From an uncultured Bacteroidota bacterium (GTDB taxonomy: Bacteria > Bacteroidota > Bacteroidia > Chitinophagales > Saprospiraceae): 36,658 nt of DNA. Position 1 is the first letter of the stretch; every line of letters starts with the position of its first letter. The notes under the pieces were generated by a model that saw only the letters and a program-made list of their open reading frames with translations, was not told the origin of the DNA and did no database searches. Below are positions 24,520-33,060 of this stretch, one piece after another. The position numbers and the translations under genes were made by a program. The stretch lies in assembly GCA_903933805.1 (NCBI GenBank), contig CAIZLM010000306.1:1-36658 (forward strand), in the 5' to 3' direction.

Positions 24520-26055
24520 ATGCTTCGATTTTTGTTTTTAATTACTTGTATATCAATTACTCATCTTGGTTTTTCCCAAGATCCACTGAAGGAAAATTTA
24601 GCCCCATGTGGCACTCCTGCCGGCATATCACCCTGGCTTAGGTCGTACGCTGCCAATCCAGGCAGTCAAATGGCCGTGCGAACCGAAGACACCCTTTGGG
24701 TCGCTTTACAGGTACATTTACTGGCAAAAAACAATGCTTCAGGACGTTTTCCTTACGACAAGGTCTTGGACGCATTTTGTCGTTTGAATGCCGATTACGC
24801 TCCTTCCAATATACAATTTTACCTCTACAACCCATTTAACCTGATCAACAGTACTGAATGGTATGCACATGCTACCATTCCTCAAGGTATTGACATGATG
24901 TTGACGAACAATGTGGCAGGCGCTCTAAATACCTACTTTGTGTCTGATCCTGCCGGTAATTGTGGCTATAATATTCCTTACGGAGGCGTTGCGCTTGGCC
25001 ACGGCTGCGCGGCAGCATCTGACCATACCTGGGCGCACGAAGCGGGGCATGCCTTATCGCTCCCACACCCATTTATTGGATGGGAAGGCAAGACATACAA
25101 TTACAACACACAGACACCCTCCGTTTTAACGTACGACTACACCTATTTCCACGACAGTGTGGAAATACAAGTACCGGCGCCACTGGATACCGCCTTGGTA
25201 GAATTGGTGGATGGCTCCAATTGCAGTATTGCGGCTGACCTAATTTGCGACTCAAAGGCGGATTATTTGAGTTACCGTTGGAATTGCAATAGCCAAAACC
25301 AGAGCAGTGTAAAACAAAAAGACCCCAATGGGATCGATTTTTATTCCGATGGCACCTTGTTTATGTCGTATGCCGACGATGCCTGCCAGTCAAGGTTTAC
25401 ACCAGAAGAGATTGGAGCAATGCGATTCAACCTCATGACGGAGAAATCCAGCTGGGTTGCACCAGCGGTTCCAGTTTTGCCCGTTGAAGGTCTCGCGGTT
25501 GCCAAGGAGCCTCTGCCAGATCATCCAGAGCCGGTAACCGGGGTTAAACTGGTTTGGGCATCTGTTCCAAATGCCAGTCATTATTTGGTTCAAGCTTCTC
25601 GGTTTTCCAATTTTGCCGTGCGTGAGGTGGACGTCATCACCTCGGACACCAGTATTTTGACTGGACAATTACTCCTGAATAAAACCTACCATTGGCGGGT
25701 AAAGGCCTTCAATCTTTGGCACGCCTGTACTGATTTTAACACGCCTTCCACTTTTTTAACCGTTCCCTTGTCGGCAGCGCACGTTCCCGATTCAGAGGGT
25801 TGGCGGTGTTATCCTTCTTTGTTGTCTGCCGGGCAGTCCTTAAAAATGGAGATCCCTGAGCGTTGGCTCGGAAAAGAAGCTGTTTTGCGCATCCTTGACG
25901 TAGCAGGAAGCATCGTATGGTCAACAGATATGAAACTTGATCACGTGGATACCACCCTAAAACTTCCAAGTGACACATGGGCGGGTGGGCTATACCATTT
26001 GGTGCTAAGCAGCCCCAGTGGAACAAAACATCAGTCTATCGTGTTTATGAAATAA
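24520..26055 (+). CDS. Secreted zinc metalloprotease, pappalysin/M43-like, with T9SS C-terminal domain (first of tandem pair)
   Basis: This 511-residue protein has a signal peptide (MLRFLFLITCISITHLGFSQ) and a metzincin-type zinc site HEAGHALSLPH with His173, Glu174, His177 and His183. Next are GWEGKTYNY, then DLICDSKADYLSYRWNC, then a Met-turn region LFMSYADDACQSRFT (Met282). This order resembles M43 cytophagalysins, which cleave proteins outside the cell. A fibronectin-III-like segment (TGVKLVWASVPNASHYLVQ) and a type-A sorting-like C-terminus follow. The open frame begins at 24475, overlapping parB; the ATG at 24520 gives the signal peptide. It is a close paralogue of the next gene. Confidence 0.85.
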   Translation: MLRFLFLITCISITHLGFSQDPLKENLAPCGTPAGISPWLRSYAANPGSQMAVRTEDTLWVALQVHLLAKNNASGRFPYDKVLDAFCRLNADYAPSNIQFYLYNPFNLINSTEWYAHATIPQGIDMMLTNNVAGALNTYFVSDPAGNCGYNIPYGGVALGHGCAAASDHTWAHEAGHALSLPHPFIGWEGKTYNYNTQTPSVLTYDYTYFHDSVEIQVPAPLDTALVELVDGSNCSIAADLICDSKADYLSYRWNCNSQNQSSVKQKDPNGIDFYSDGTLFMSYADDACQSRFTPEEIGAMRFNLMTEKSSWVAPAVPVLPVEGLAVAKEPLPDHPEPVTGVKLVWASVPNASHYLVQASRFSNFAVREVDVITSDTSILTGQLLLNKTYHWRVKAFNLWHACTDFNTPSTFLTVPLSAAHVPDSEGWRCYPSLLSAGQSLKMEIPERWLGKEAVLRILDVAGSIVWSTDMKLDHVDTTLKLPSDTWAGGLYHLVLSSPSGTKHQSIVFMK

Positions 26056-26180
26056 TATTTTCCGCATCAATCATCAAACACAAACAAATTGTCGCCATGT
26101 GGCTTTCCTGTAAATGATGATGACAAAAAATGAAAACTAAAACAGACATTTGCGCTACAATTTAACTTTCTGTATTTTAG

Positions 26181-27677
26181 ATGAAATATACCTTGCGTTT
26201 TCTGATTCCTGCCCTATTGTTGTTGAGTAATACCGCTTTTTCTCAGCAAAATTCCGATAATTTTTGCGGCACCAGGGGTATTACCAAATGGTTTGAGTGG
26301 TACTGCCAAAATCGAGATGTATTGGCTCAGGATCGTGGTAATGACTCCACTTGGATTTATGTGCCCATGACCATCCAAATTACCGGCACCGACAGCGGTA
26401 CGGAACATTATAATCTGGAGCAAGCCATCATTGCTGTCAACAACATGAACCAACAATATATTCCGGCAAAAATTCGCTTTTACCTCATGCCGGGGGATCC
26501 TTTTCGTTATTTGGATAAAACATCTTGGCATGACCACGATTGGACCGGTGGAGCCGACTTGATCGACAACAATCGGCTCCCGGATCGTCTGAACGCCTTT
26601 GTCGTAAAAAATCCTGCGGGCAATTGTGGCTACTCTTGGATGGATGCCATTGTTTTGGGAAAAAACTGTTCCGGAGCATCCAATACCACTTGGGCACATG
26701 AGGCTGGTCACCACTTCTCCCTGCCACACCCATTTTTTGGCTGGGAAGGAACCACTTGGAATTATGCCACGCCAGCGCCTGCTGAAATCGGTGGCCGTCC
26801 CGTTGAAACAACAGATGGAACCAACTGCTATAATTCAGGTGATTTTTTCTGCGATACCCGTCCCGATTACCTCAATTACCGCTGGTCTTGCGACCAGAAC
26901 CATGAAAGCACGACCGTACAACACGATCCAAATGGCGTAGAATTCCGTTCTGATGCTACCCTTTTCATGGGCTATGCCTTGGATGCCTGTGCCAACCGAT
27001 TTTCGCCGGAGCAGATTATGGCCATGCGAGACAACATCATGTTCGATCACAATGAATACATTCAAATTACCGACCCCTTGCAGGAAATATCCGATGGCGA
27101 TCCGGTACAATTGGTGAGCCCCATCGATACGGCCTTTGTACAATACAACAATGTGACTTTTTCCTGGAATCCGGTGCCCAACGCATCACTCTATACCGTA
27201 GAAGTTGCTTTGCACGAAAACAACTTACCGCGATTTATTTGGGAAACCGTGTACAACACCACGACGTTGACCATAACCAAAAATATTCCCAACAATAAAT
27301 TATTGTACTGGCGTGTTCGCCCATACAGCGAATGGGACCTAAGCAAACAACTGGCGCCACAACAAATTGGTGTTTTCAGAACTAAAAATTACGCTGCTAC
27401 GAACGATCTGGAACGCGTAGTATTGGCTGACTTGTCACCCAACCCAGTGATCTCCGGAGTAGTGGCACAATTACACCTTTCCGCCGACGATAATATGGAT
27501 GCATCGCTCCGGATTACGGACGCTGCTGGTCGTATGTGTTCCATCGAAACCCTTCGCATTCAGCCTGGCGACAACCTAATTGACATTCCAACAGACAAAC
27601 TCGCTTCCGGACTTTATTTTGTTACCCTTCAAAATGAAAAAGGCAATATCATCAAACGCCTAGCGGTAACAGAATAA
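26181..27677 (+). CDS. Secreted zinc metalloprotease, pappalysin/M43-like, with T9SS C-terminal domain (second of tandem pair)
   Basis: This 498-residue paralogue of the preceding protease has a signal peptide (to TAFSQ) and its zinc motif HEAGHHFSLPH at the same residue numbers (His173-His183). It shares NPAGNCGY, TWAHEAGH, SLPHPFFGWEG, FFCDTRPDYLNYRWSC and the Met-turn LFMGYALDACANRFS. A fibronectin-like segment (NVTFSWNPVPNASLYTVEV) precedes a clear type-A T9SS domain (LADLSPNPVISG, then LASGLYFVTL). Substrate is unknown. A strong hairpin follows 63 bases after the stop. The pair probably arose by tandem duplication; the C-terminal thirds differ more than the catalytic halves. Confidence 0.87.
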   Translation: MKYTLRFLIPALLLLSNTAFSQQNSDNFCGTRGITKWFEWYCQNRDVLAQDRGNDSTWIYVPMTIQITGTDSGTEHYNLEQAIIAVNNMNQQYIPAKIRFYLMPGDPFRYLDKTSWHDHDWTGGADLIDNNRLPDRLNAFVVKNPAGNCGYSWMDAIVLGKNCSGASNTTWAHEAGHHFSLPHPFFGWEGTTWNYATPAPAEIGGRPVETTDGTNCYNSGDFFCDTRPDYLNYRWSCDQNHESTTVQHDPNGVEFRSDATLFMGYALDACANRFSPEQIMAMRDNIMFDHNEYIQITDPLQEISDGDPVQLVSPIDTAFVQYNNVTFSWNPVPNASLYTVEVALHENNLPRFIWETVYNTTTLTITKNIPNNKLLYWRVRPYSEWDLSKQLAPQQIGVFRTKNYAATNDLERVVLADLSPNPVISGVVAQLHLSADDNMDASLRITDAAGRMCSIETLRIQPGDNLIDIPTDKLASGLYFVTLQNEKGNIIKRLAVTE

Positions 27678-27740
27678 TTGGGCGAATAAGAAAGACTATT
27701 GCGACTGGTTGCTTTTTTGTCTTACAAATAATGGTCATAC

Positions 27741-27782
27741 GTTCGACTTCATTTTTACCTTTGGGTAGAAATGAAGTCGAAC
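27741..27782 (+). terminator. Very strong hairpin after the second metalloprotease
   Basis: GTTCGACTTCATTT (27741-27754) and AAATGAAGTCGAAC (27769-27782) form a perfect 14-bp stem. It continues through a G-T pair and TACC/GGTA to a TTTG tetraloop, making a near-continuous 19-bp hairpin. TTTTAT follows soon after. It probably terminates the protease pair; its symmetry also allows use as a binding site upstream of the flippase gene. Confidence 0.7.
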
Positions 27783-27818
27783 CGTTTTATAGCTTCATGA
27801 AACCTCAACCTCAATCAC

Positions 27819-29300
27819 ATGGGTGTCATTCGTCGGCAAAGTCTTAAACATGTTTCTGTCAGCCTGATAGGATTGTTGGTTGGCGCAGCCAGTACTTTTC
27901 TCGTGTACCCACATGTACGGGAGGGTTTCGGGTTGATCCAGGTACTCATGCAAGTAGGGTTGTTGGGCCTTCCGGTGATGTCTTTGGGGGCCAATACAGT
28001 GGCCATTCGTTTTTTTCCAAAATTTCAGGACAAGTTGATGGGGCACCACGGCTTTTTACCATTGTTGTTGATGTTGTGCGGGCTTGGCTTTGCCCTCAGT
28101 GGCTTGATCGCATTTTTGTTTTGGGAGCAATACATGCAACGGGTTGAACACAATGCGCCTTTGATCCGGGAGTACCTGTGGATAGCCTTTCCGATGGGTT
28201 TTTTCAGTGTGGTGAACGCCGTTTTGTCGATGTATTCCGCCAATTTTAAACGCATCGTAGTACCCACTATTTTAATCGATTTCTCTCAAAAACTGGTCTT
28301 GCCTTCCCTGCTGATGGGCGTTTGGCAACAATGGATTACGTTGGAAATTGCTGTTTGGGGCATGCTGTTACATACCTTTTGCGTAACCATTGGTATGATC
28401 CTATACTTGCGGAGTTTGGGAGAATGGCATTGGAAACCAGACTGGGCTTTTCTAAATCCTAGTTTGAAGAAAGAGTTGATGGGCTTCATCAGTTTCTGGG
28501 TACTGGGCGGATTTGCACTGACTATTGCGACAAAATCGGATGTTTTTATGGTGGGATCCTTGAGTACTGTAAAAGCTGCGGGTACTTTTGTCATTGCGGC
28601 AGCGTTGGCAGCCATCATTGAGCTACCCATTAAGAGCCTTTATACTGCCAGTGTTTCTTCTGTGGCCAGTCACCTGGCAGAAGGAAATTTCAAGGCTTTG
28701 GGAAAACTATACCAGCGTGTATCTATAAACTTATTGGTGGGCGGCTTGATGCTATTTGGTGGTTTATGGGTTTCTATTGACAGTATATTCGAACTTTTCC
28801 CCAAAAGTCAGTCGGGAGAGATGGCCTTTGGCATCTGGGTGTTTTTTTTTATTGGTCTTTCCAAGATGGTTGACATGAGTACTGGACTCAACAACTACAT
28901 GATATTTTATTCTCAGCATTACCGGTATGCTTTGATTTCTTTGCTCATTGCTGCAACGCTTACCGTGTCACTTAATATTCTGTTGATCCCCAAAATTGGC
29001 ATGATTGGTGGTGCTATTTCAACCCTCATTGCGGTTGTTTTTTACAACAGCTTCAACGTTTGGTTGGTATGGTTGAAATTCAGGCTATTCCCTTTTACCA
29101 AAGAAACGATCATGGCATTGGGAGTAGCTTTGATGTGTTTTGTCGCAGCCAGTTTTATACCACATACTGGGTATTATTTGTTGGATATTTTGCTCCGAGG
29201 TGGTGTTTTCGCTGCTTTTTTTGGTATTTGTGTCATAAAATTGGAAATTTCTACTGATATAAATACCTTGGCAAAAATGATTTGGCAAAAGTATTTTTGA
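27819..29300 (+). CDS. Polysaccharide flippase-like membrane protein (MOP/Wzx-like)
   Basis: This 493-residue protein is a polytopic membrane protein with about 12-14 hydrophobic segments. It follows the MOP superfamily pattern of oligosaccharide flippases: an N-terminal VSLIGLLVGAASTFLVYPH helix, a GLLGLPVMSLGANTVAIRFFP segment, and a central GFISFWVLGGFALTIATKSD helix pair containing the charged SDVFMVG motif. Members move lipid-linked glycans across the inner membrane. The cargo is unknown; no glycan cluster surrounds it, although a glycosyltransferase lies 10 kb away. The ATG at 27819 gives a complete first helix. Confidence 0.85.
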   Translation: MGVIRRQSLKHVSVSLIGLLVGAASTFLVYPHVREGFGLIQVLMQVGLLGLPVMSLGANTVAIRFFPKFQDKLMGHHGFLPLLLMLCGLGFALSGLIAFLFWEQYMQRVEHNAPLIREYLWIAFPMGFFSVVNAVLSMYSANFKRIVVPTILIDFSQKLVLPSLLMGVWQQWITLEIAVWGMLLHTFCVTIGMILYLRSLGEWHWKPDWAFLNPSLKKELMGFISFWVLGGFALTIATKSDVFMVGSLSTVKAAGTFVIAAALAAIIELPIKSLYTASVSSVASHLAEGNFKALGKLYQRVSINLLVGGLMLFGGLWVSIDSIFELFPKSQSGEMAFGIWVFFFIGLSKMVDMSTGLNNYMIFYSQHYRYALISLLIAATLTVSLNILLIPKIGMIGGAISTLIAVVFYNSFNVWLVWLKFRLFPFTKETIMALGVALMCFVAASFIPHTGYYLLDILLRGGVFAAFFGICVIKLEISTDINTLAKMIWQKYF

Positions 29301-29312
29301 CAAACCATTTTT

Positions 29313-29390
29313 GTAACTTTTTGGGTGGTCATGTATGAGACAAAAAGATGGTCCTTTTTGGGCTATACAGCGTGCCACCTAACCAGTTAC
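29313..29390. mobile_element. 78-bp MITE between the flippase and amidohydrolase genes
   Basis: This copy has the same length and orientation as the 18373 copy. Its right end GCCACCTAACCAGTTAC is intact; its left end is eroded (GTAACTTTTTGGGTGG). The interior retains GAGACAAAAA and CTTTTTGGGC. The flanks share ATTTTT on both sides (29307-29312 and 29391-29396), a less exact duplication than other copies. It starts 12 bases after the flippase stop. Confidence 0.8.
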
Positions 29391-29451
29391 ATTTTTTCAC
29401 TCAAGTCGCTGATATACAGCGTACCAATGCGTCACAAAAACATTCTTTCGC

Positions 29452-32400
29452 ATGAACAGGCTATCTATTTTATTGGTGCTTTCAATTGTATCTGCTACGC
29501 TCCTGCCGGCACAAGACAAAAAAAAATGGGATGTGAACAACCCAAACACAACCATACCGTATCAACCGTTAGAATTTAGCACCAATGAGGGCACTTGGAT
29601 GTGTTTGGACGTATCTCCCGACGGCAAAACCATTGTCTTTGATTTACTGGGTGACTTGTACACCATGCCAATTAGTGGCGGCAACGCAACCTGTATTCGT
29701 ACCGGACTGGCCTGGGAGGTACAACCCCGGTTTTCACCCGATGGCCTAAAAATATTGTTTACCAGTGACGCCGGCGGTGGTGATAACAGTTGGGTAATGA
29801 ATGTGGATGGCAGCAACCCCCAACAGGTAACCAAAGAGTCTTTTCGCTTAATTAACAATGCAACCTGGATTGACAATCAATATATTGTCGCACGGAAGCA
29901 CTTCACCAGCCAACGCTCACTGGGTGCTGGCGAACTTTGGATGTACCATGTTTCGGGTGGTGAAGGGGTGCAACTTACCAAACGAAAAAACGACCAACAA
30001 GACGTCAATGAACCTTCTGTATCCAGCGATGGTCGCTATATTTATTTCAGTGAGGACATGTACGGCGGCGGTTTTTTCCAGTACAATAAAAACCCCAACA
30101 CCCAGATTTTTGCCGTTAGGCGCTATGACCGTGTGGAAGGTAAAATAGAAGAAGTGACCGGCGGATCCGGTGGAGCCTGCCGTCCCCAGATCAGCCGAGA
30201 TGGGAAATGGCTTGCTTTCGTGCGCAGAATTGGCGTAAAGACTGTCCTGATGGTCCAAAACGTCACAACCGGAGCCGAGTATCCCCTGTATGATGGGTTG
30301 GACAAAGATCAGCAAGAGGCTTGGACCATATTTGGGTGTTATCCCGGATATGCTTGGATGCCGGATGGCAAGGGCTTGGTCATTTGGGCAGGCGGAAAAA
30401 TCAACTTGATTAATTTTGCCTTCAATGCATCAACGAATGGCGAAATCAGTGTCAACGTTGTTCCATCTGAGATTCCTTTTAACTGCAGGGTAAACACCAA
30501 ACTGGCAGAAACACAACGCCCCGTACAAAAGGTGTTCGAAGAGTCGTTTACGGCACATGCATTGAGGCAGGTTACCACATCACCAGATGAAAAAATGGTG
30601 GTTTTCAACAGTACAGGCTACTTGTACCAGAAAATATTGCCCAACGGAAAACCTGAAAGATTGACAAAAAACACCGGTGTTTTTGAATTTGAACCTACCT
30701 TTTCCAAGGATGGCGCGTCCTTGGTGTTTGTCACTTGGAATGACGAAAATATGGGGCAAATTCAAACACTCAATCTGAGGAGCCAACAGCTGCAAACTTT
30801 AAAATTGCCACAAGGCATTTACCGAACGCCCTGTTTTTCCGACGACGGAAAAACAATTGTTTTCCGAAAACAGGCTGGAGATGATGAACTCGGCTTTGTA
30901 AATTGTAACAAACCTGGGATTTACCGTGCCAATATCGATGGGAGCAATTTGGAGTACATCACTGAAACAGGTGAAAATCCACATTTTTCTCCCGATGGCA
31001 CCAGAATCTATGTGGCCACGGGCGGTAATATTTTTGGGGCCCTAGACAAATCACTTCGATCATTCGATCTCCATGGCAACGATGAAAAGGTACTCGCCAA
31101 AAGCCAGTACGCAAACCAATGGACGCCCTCCCCGAATGGCAAATGGCTGGCTTTTACCGAGTTGCATAAAGCGTATGTCTGTGCAATGCCCATGCAAGGC
31201 CAAACCTTAGCCGTGAGTGGCGATATGGGCTCTGTTCCGGTTACCCTCGTCAACCGAGATGCCGGATACAACCTGCATTGGTCGGCAGACTCTAAAAAAT
31301 TGCATTATACCCTTGGCGATGAGTATTTTACGATAGACCTGAACGAACGATTCAAATTCCTGCCAGGCGCCCCGGATTCACTACCGGCACTCGATACGAC
31401 AGGGTTGAAAATAGGCCTTCAGTTGATGACCGATATTCCGGAAGGTACCATCGTTTTTGAAAATGCACGCATCATTACGAGTGAAGGCGATCAGGTAATT
31501 GAAAAAGGTGCTGTTGTTGTTGAACGCAACAAAATCACTTTTGTTGGCAGTATGGGCGCGTTTCGAGCTGCTCATTTTCAGTTGGATAAGTCCAAAATTA
31601 TTGACTGTGCAGGCAAAACCATTATGCCCGGAATCGTGGATGTTCACGCTCACAGTGGTAATTTTCGGTATGGACTTAGTCCACAAAAACAATGGGAATA
31701 CTACGCCAATCTGGCATTTGGCGTTACCACCATGCACGACCCTTCCACCAACTCCGAAATGGCTTTTAGCCACGCTGAGTTGATCCGCGCGGGAAGAATG
31801 GTAGGCCCTAGGTTGTTTAGTACTGGCACCATCATTTATGGCGCCGATGGTGATTTTAAAGCGCCAATTAATTCGCTGGATGATGCCCGTTCTGCCCTGC
31901 GTCGAACAAAAGCCTGGGGGGCTTTTTCAGTTAAGAGTTACAACCAACCACGAAGGGAGCAACGGCAGCAAGTGATGGCAGCGGCCAAAGAGCTGGGCAT
32001 GCAAGTGGTACCCGAAGGCGGTTCTTTTTTTGCACACAACATGACCCAAATTGTGGACGGTCATACCTCCGTGGAGCACAATATACCCGTCGCACCATTG
32101 TACAACGATGTGATTACGTTGTGGCGCAATACTAAAACACACAATACCCCAACCCTGATTGTCAGCTACGGAAGCCTGAACGGAGAGTATTACTGGTACC
32201 AAAACACCGATGTTTGGGCAAACAAACGCTTGTTACAATACATTCCAAACCATATTGTGGTTGAAAGAAGTCGTCACATCACCAAAGCGCCTGAAGAAGA
32301 ATATCAAAATGGGCATATTTTGGTTTCAAAAACTTGCCGTAAACTTCAAGATGCAGGCGTTGACATCAACCTCGGTTCCCATGGCCAATTGCAGGGATTG

Positions 32401-32763
32401 GGCGCCCACTGGGAACTTTGGATGCTCCAGCAAGGTGGTATGAGCAACTTACAAGCGCTGCGTTGTGCCACCATCAATGGTGCGAAGAGCCTGGGTATGG
32501 ACGCTGAAATCGGTTCTATAAAAGTTGGAAAACTTGCAGACCTTGTTGTCTTGAATGCCAACCCACTCGAAAACATACGCAATTCTGAGACGATCCAGTT
32601 CGTTATGGTGAATGGGCGATTGTTTGACGCTTCAACCATGCATGAAACTGGTAATTACAACAAGAAAAGAGGTAAATTCTGGTTTGAAATGCCCGGAGGC
32701 AATACGGGTGCAGCTGGCGTCGGGCATTCATGCTCGGAAACCAAGTGTGTTTGTGGCCATTGA
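29452..32763 (+). CDS. Secreted TolB-like beta-propeller/amidohydrolase fusion protein
   Basis: This 1103-residue protein has a signal peptide (MNRLSILLVLSIVSATLLPAQ). About the first 600 residues form WD40/PD40 (TolB-like) propeller blades with repeated SPDGK or FSxDG turns (for example VSPDGKTIVF, RFSPDGLKILF, SRDGKWLAFV). An amidohydrolase domain follows: VENARIITSEGD, the metal motif VDVHAHSGN (His732, His734), and histidines in GHTSVEHNI (871, 876). The usual metal Asp region reads LGSHGQLQGLGAH (His977) instead of GTD, as in other propeller-linked members I recall. The last 15 residues are rich in Cys and His (HSCSETKCVCGH). Substrate is unknown; dipeptides or cyclic amides are possible. 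Confidence 0.88.
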   Translation: MNRLSILLVLSIVSATLLPAQDKKKWDVNNPNTTIPYQPLEFSTNEGTWMCLDVSPDGKTIVFDLLGDLYTMPISGGNATCIRTGLAWEVQPRFSPDGLKILFTSDAGGGDNSWVMNVDGSNPQQVTKESFRLINNATWIDNQYIVARKHFTSQRSLGAGELWMYHVSGGEGVQLTKRKNDQQDVNEPSVSSDGRYIYFSEDMYGGGFFQYNKNPNTQIFAVRRYDRVEGKIEEVTGGSGGACRPQISRDGKWLAFVRRIGVKTVLMVQNVTTGAEYPLYDGLDKDQQEAWTIFGCYPGYAWMPDGKGLVIWAGGKINLINFAFNASTNGEISVNVVPSEIPFNCRVNTKLAETQRPVQKVFEESFTAHALRQVTTSPDEKMVVFNSTGYLYQKILPNGKPERLTKNTGVFEFEPTFSKDGASLVFVTWNDENMGQIQTLNLRSQQLQTLKLPQGIYRTPCFSDDGKTIVFRKQAGDDELGFVNCNKPGIYRANIDGSNLEYITETGENPHFSPDGTRIYVATGGNIFGALDKSLRSFDLHGNDEKVLAKSQYANQWTPSPNGKWLAFTELHKAYVCAMPMQGQTLAVSGDMGSVPVTLVNRDAGYNLHWSADSKKLHYTLGDEYFTIDLNERFKFLPGAPDSLPALDTTGLKIGLQLMTDIPEGTIVFENARIITSEGDQVIEKGAVVVERNKITFVGSMGAFRAAHFQLDKSKIIDCAGKTIMPGIVDVHAHSGNFRYGLSPQKQWEYYANLAFGVTTMHDPSTNSEMAFSHAELIRAGRMVGPRLFSTGTIIYGADGDFKAPINSLDDARSALRRTKAWGAFSVKSYNQPRREQRQQVMAAAKELGMQVVPEGGSFFAHNMTQIVDGHTSVEHNIPVAPLYNDVITLWRNTKTHNTPTLIVSYGSLNGEYYWYQNTDVWANKRLLQYIPNHIVVERSRHITKAPEEEYQNGHILVSKTCRKLQDAGVDINLGSHGQLQGLGAHWELWMLQQGGMSNLQALRCATINGAKSLGMDAEIGSIKVGKLADLVVLNANPLENIRNSETIQFVMVNGRLFDASTMHETGNYNKKRGKFWFEMPGGNTGAAGVGHSCSETKCVCGH

Positions 32764-32775
32764 TATAGCAAATGT

Positions 32776-32853
32776 TTAACTGGTTAGGTGGCAAACGGTC
32801 TGGCCTACAAAGCCCTGTTTTTTTTTCCTAGGCACGACCACTTAACCAGTTTC
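32776..32853. mobile_element. 78-bp MITE, first of a tandem pair
   Basis: This is exactly 78 bp, in the opposite orientation to the 18373 copy. The ends are TTAACTGGTTAGGTGGC and CGACCACTTAACCAGTTTC, so the terminal GTAA/TTAC is worn. The interior keeps GTCTGGCC and a run of nine T. No target duplication is apparent. It lies 12 bases after the amidohydrolase stop and 10 bases before the next copy. Confidence 0.8.
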
Positions 32854-32863
32854 GATAAAAAAA

Positions 32864-33026
32864 GTAACTGGTTAGGTAGCACGCTGTCTGGCCCAAAAAG
32901 GCCCATTTTTCGCCATACTTCGCAGATTTTTTTGACCGTAGCGCTGCTACGGAATGCAAAAATCCGCTTCGTCTGGCAAAAAATGATTGCTTTTTTGTCT
33001 CAGACGCGACCACGCTAACCAGTTAC
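32864..33026. mobile_element. 163-bp long-form MITE, second of a tandem pair
   Basis: It has perfect 12-bp ends (GTAACTGGTTAG, CTAACCAGTTAC) and the same subterminal bases as the 78-bp copies. About 85 extra bases in the middle form their own imperfect palindrome centred on CCGTAGC-GCT-GCTACGG (about 32936-32952). Flanks TAAAAAAA (32856-32863) and AAAAAAAA (33027-33034) match at 7 of 8, but are low-complexity. It lies 34 bases before the HlyD-type gene. Confidence 0.85.
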
Positions 33027-33060
33027 AAAAAAAACACTCCGATTGACAACCTGATCATCC

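Noticed and set aside
26101-26180. A TTG/TATTTTAG promoter directly before the second metalloprotease
   Set aside because: The -7-like box abuts the ATG, which would put the transcription start inside the coding region.
17300-33026. The palindromic repeats as integron attC sites
   Set aside because: Parts of the ends (GTTAGGT, ACCTAAC) fit attC core patterns, but in the wrong order within the element. Neighbouring genes are housekeeping and lie on both strands, and no integrase is present. The 8-bp flanking repeats point to transposition instead.
14268-33026. The repeats as a CRISPR array or REP/BIME cluster
   Set aside because: Copies are kilobases apart with genes between them and no regular spacers. 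REP sequences lack 8-bp target duplications, which several copies here have.
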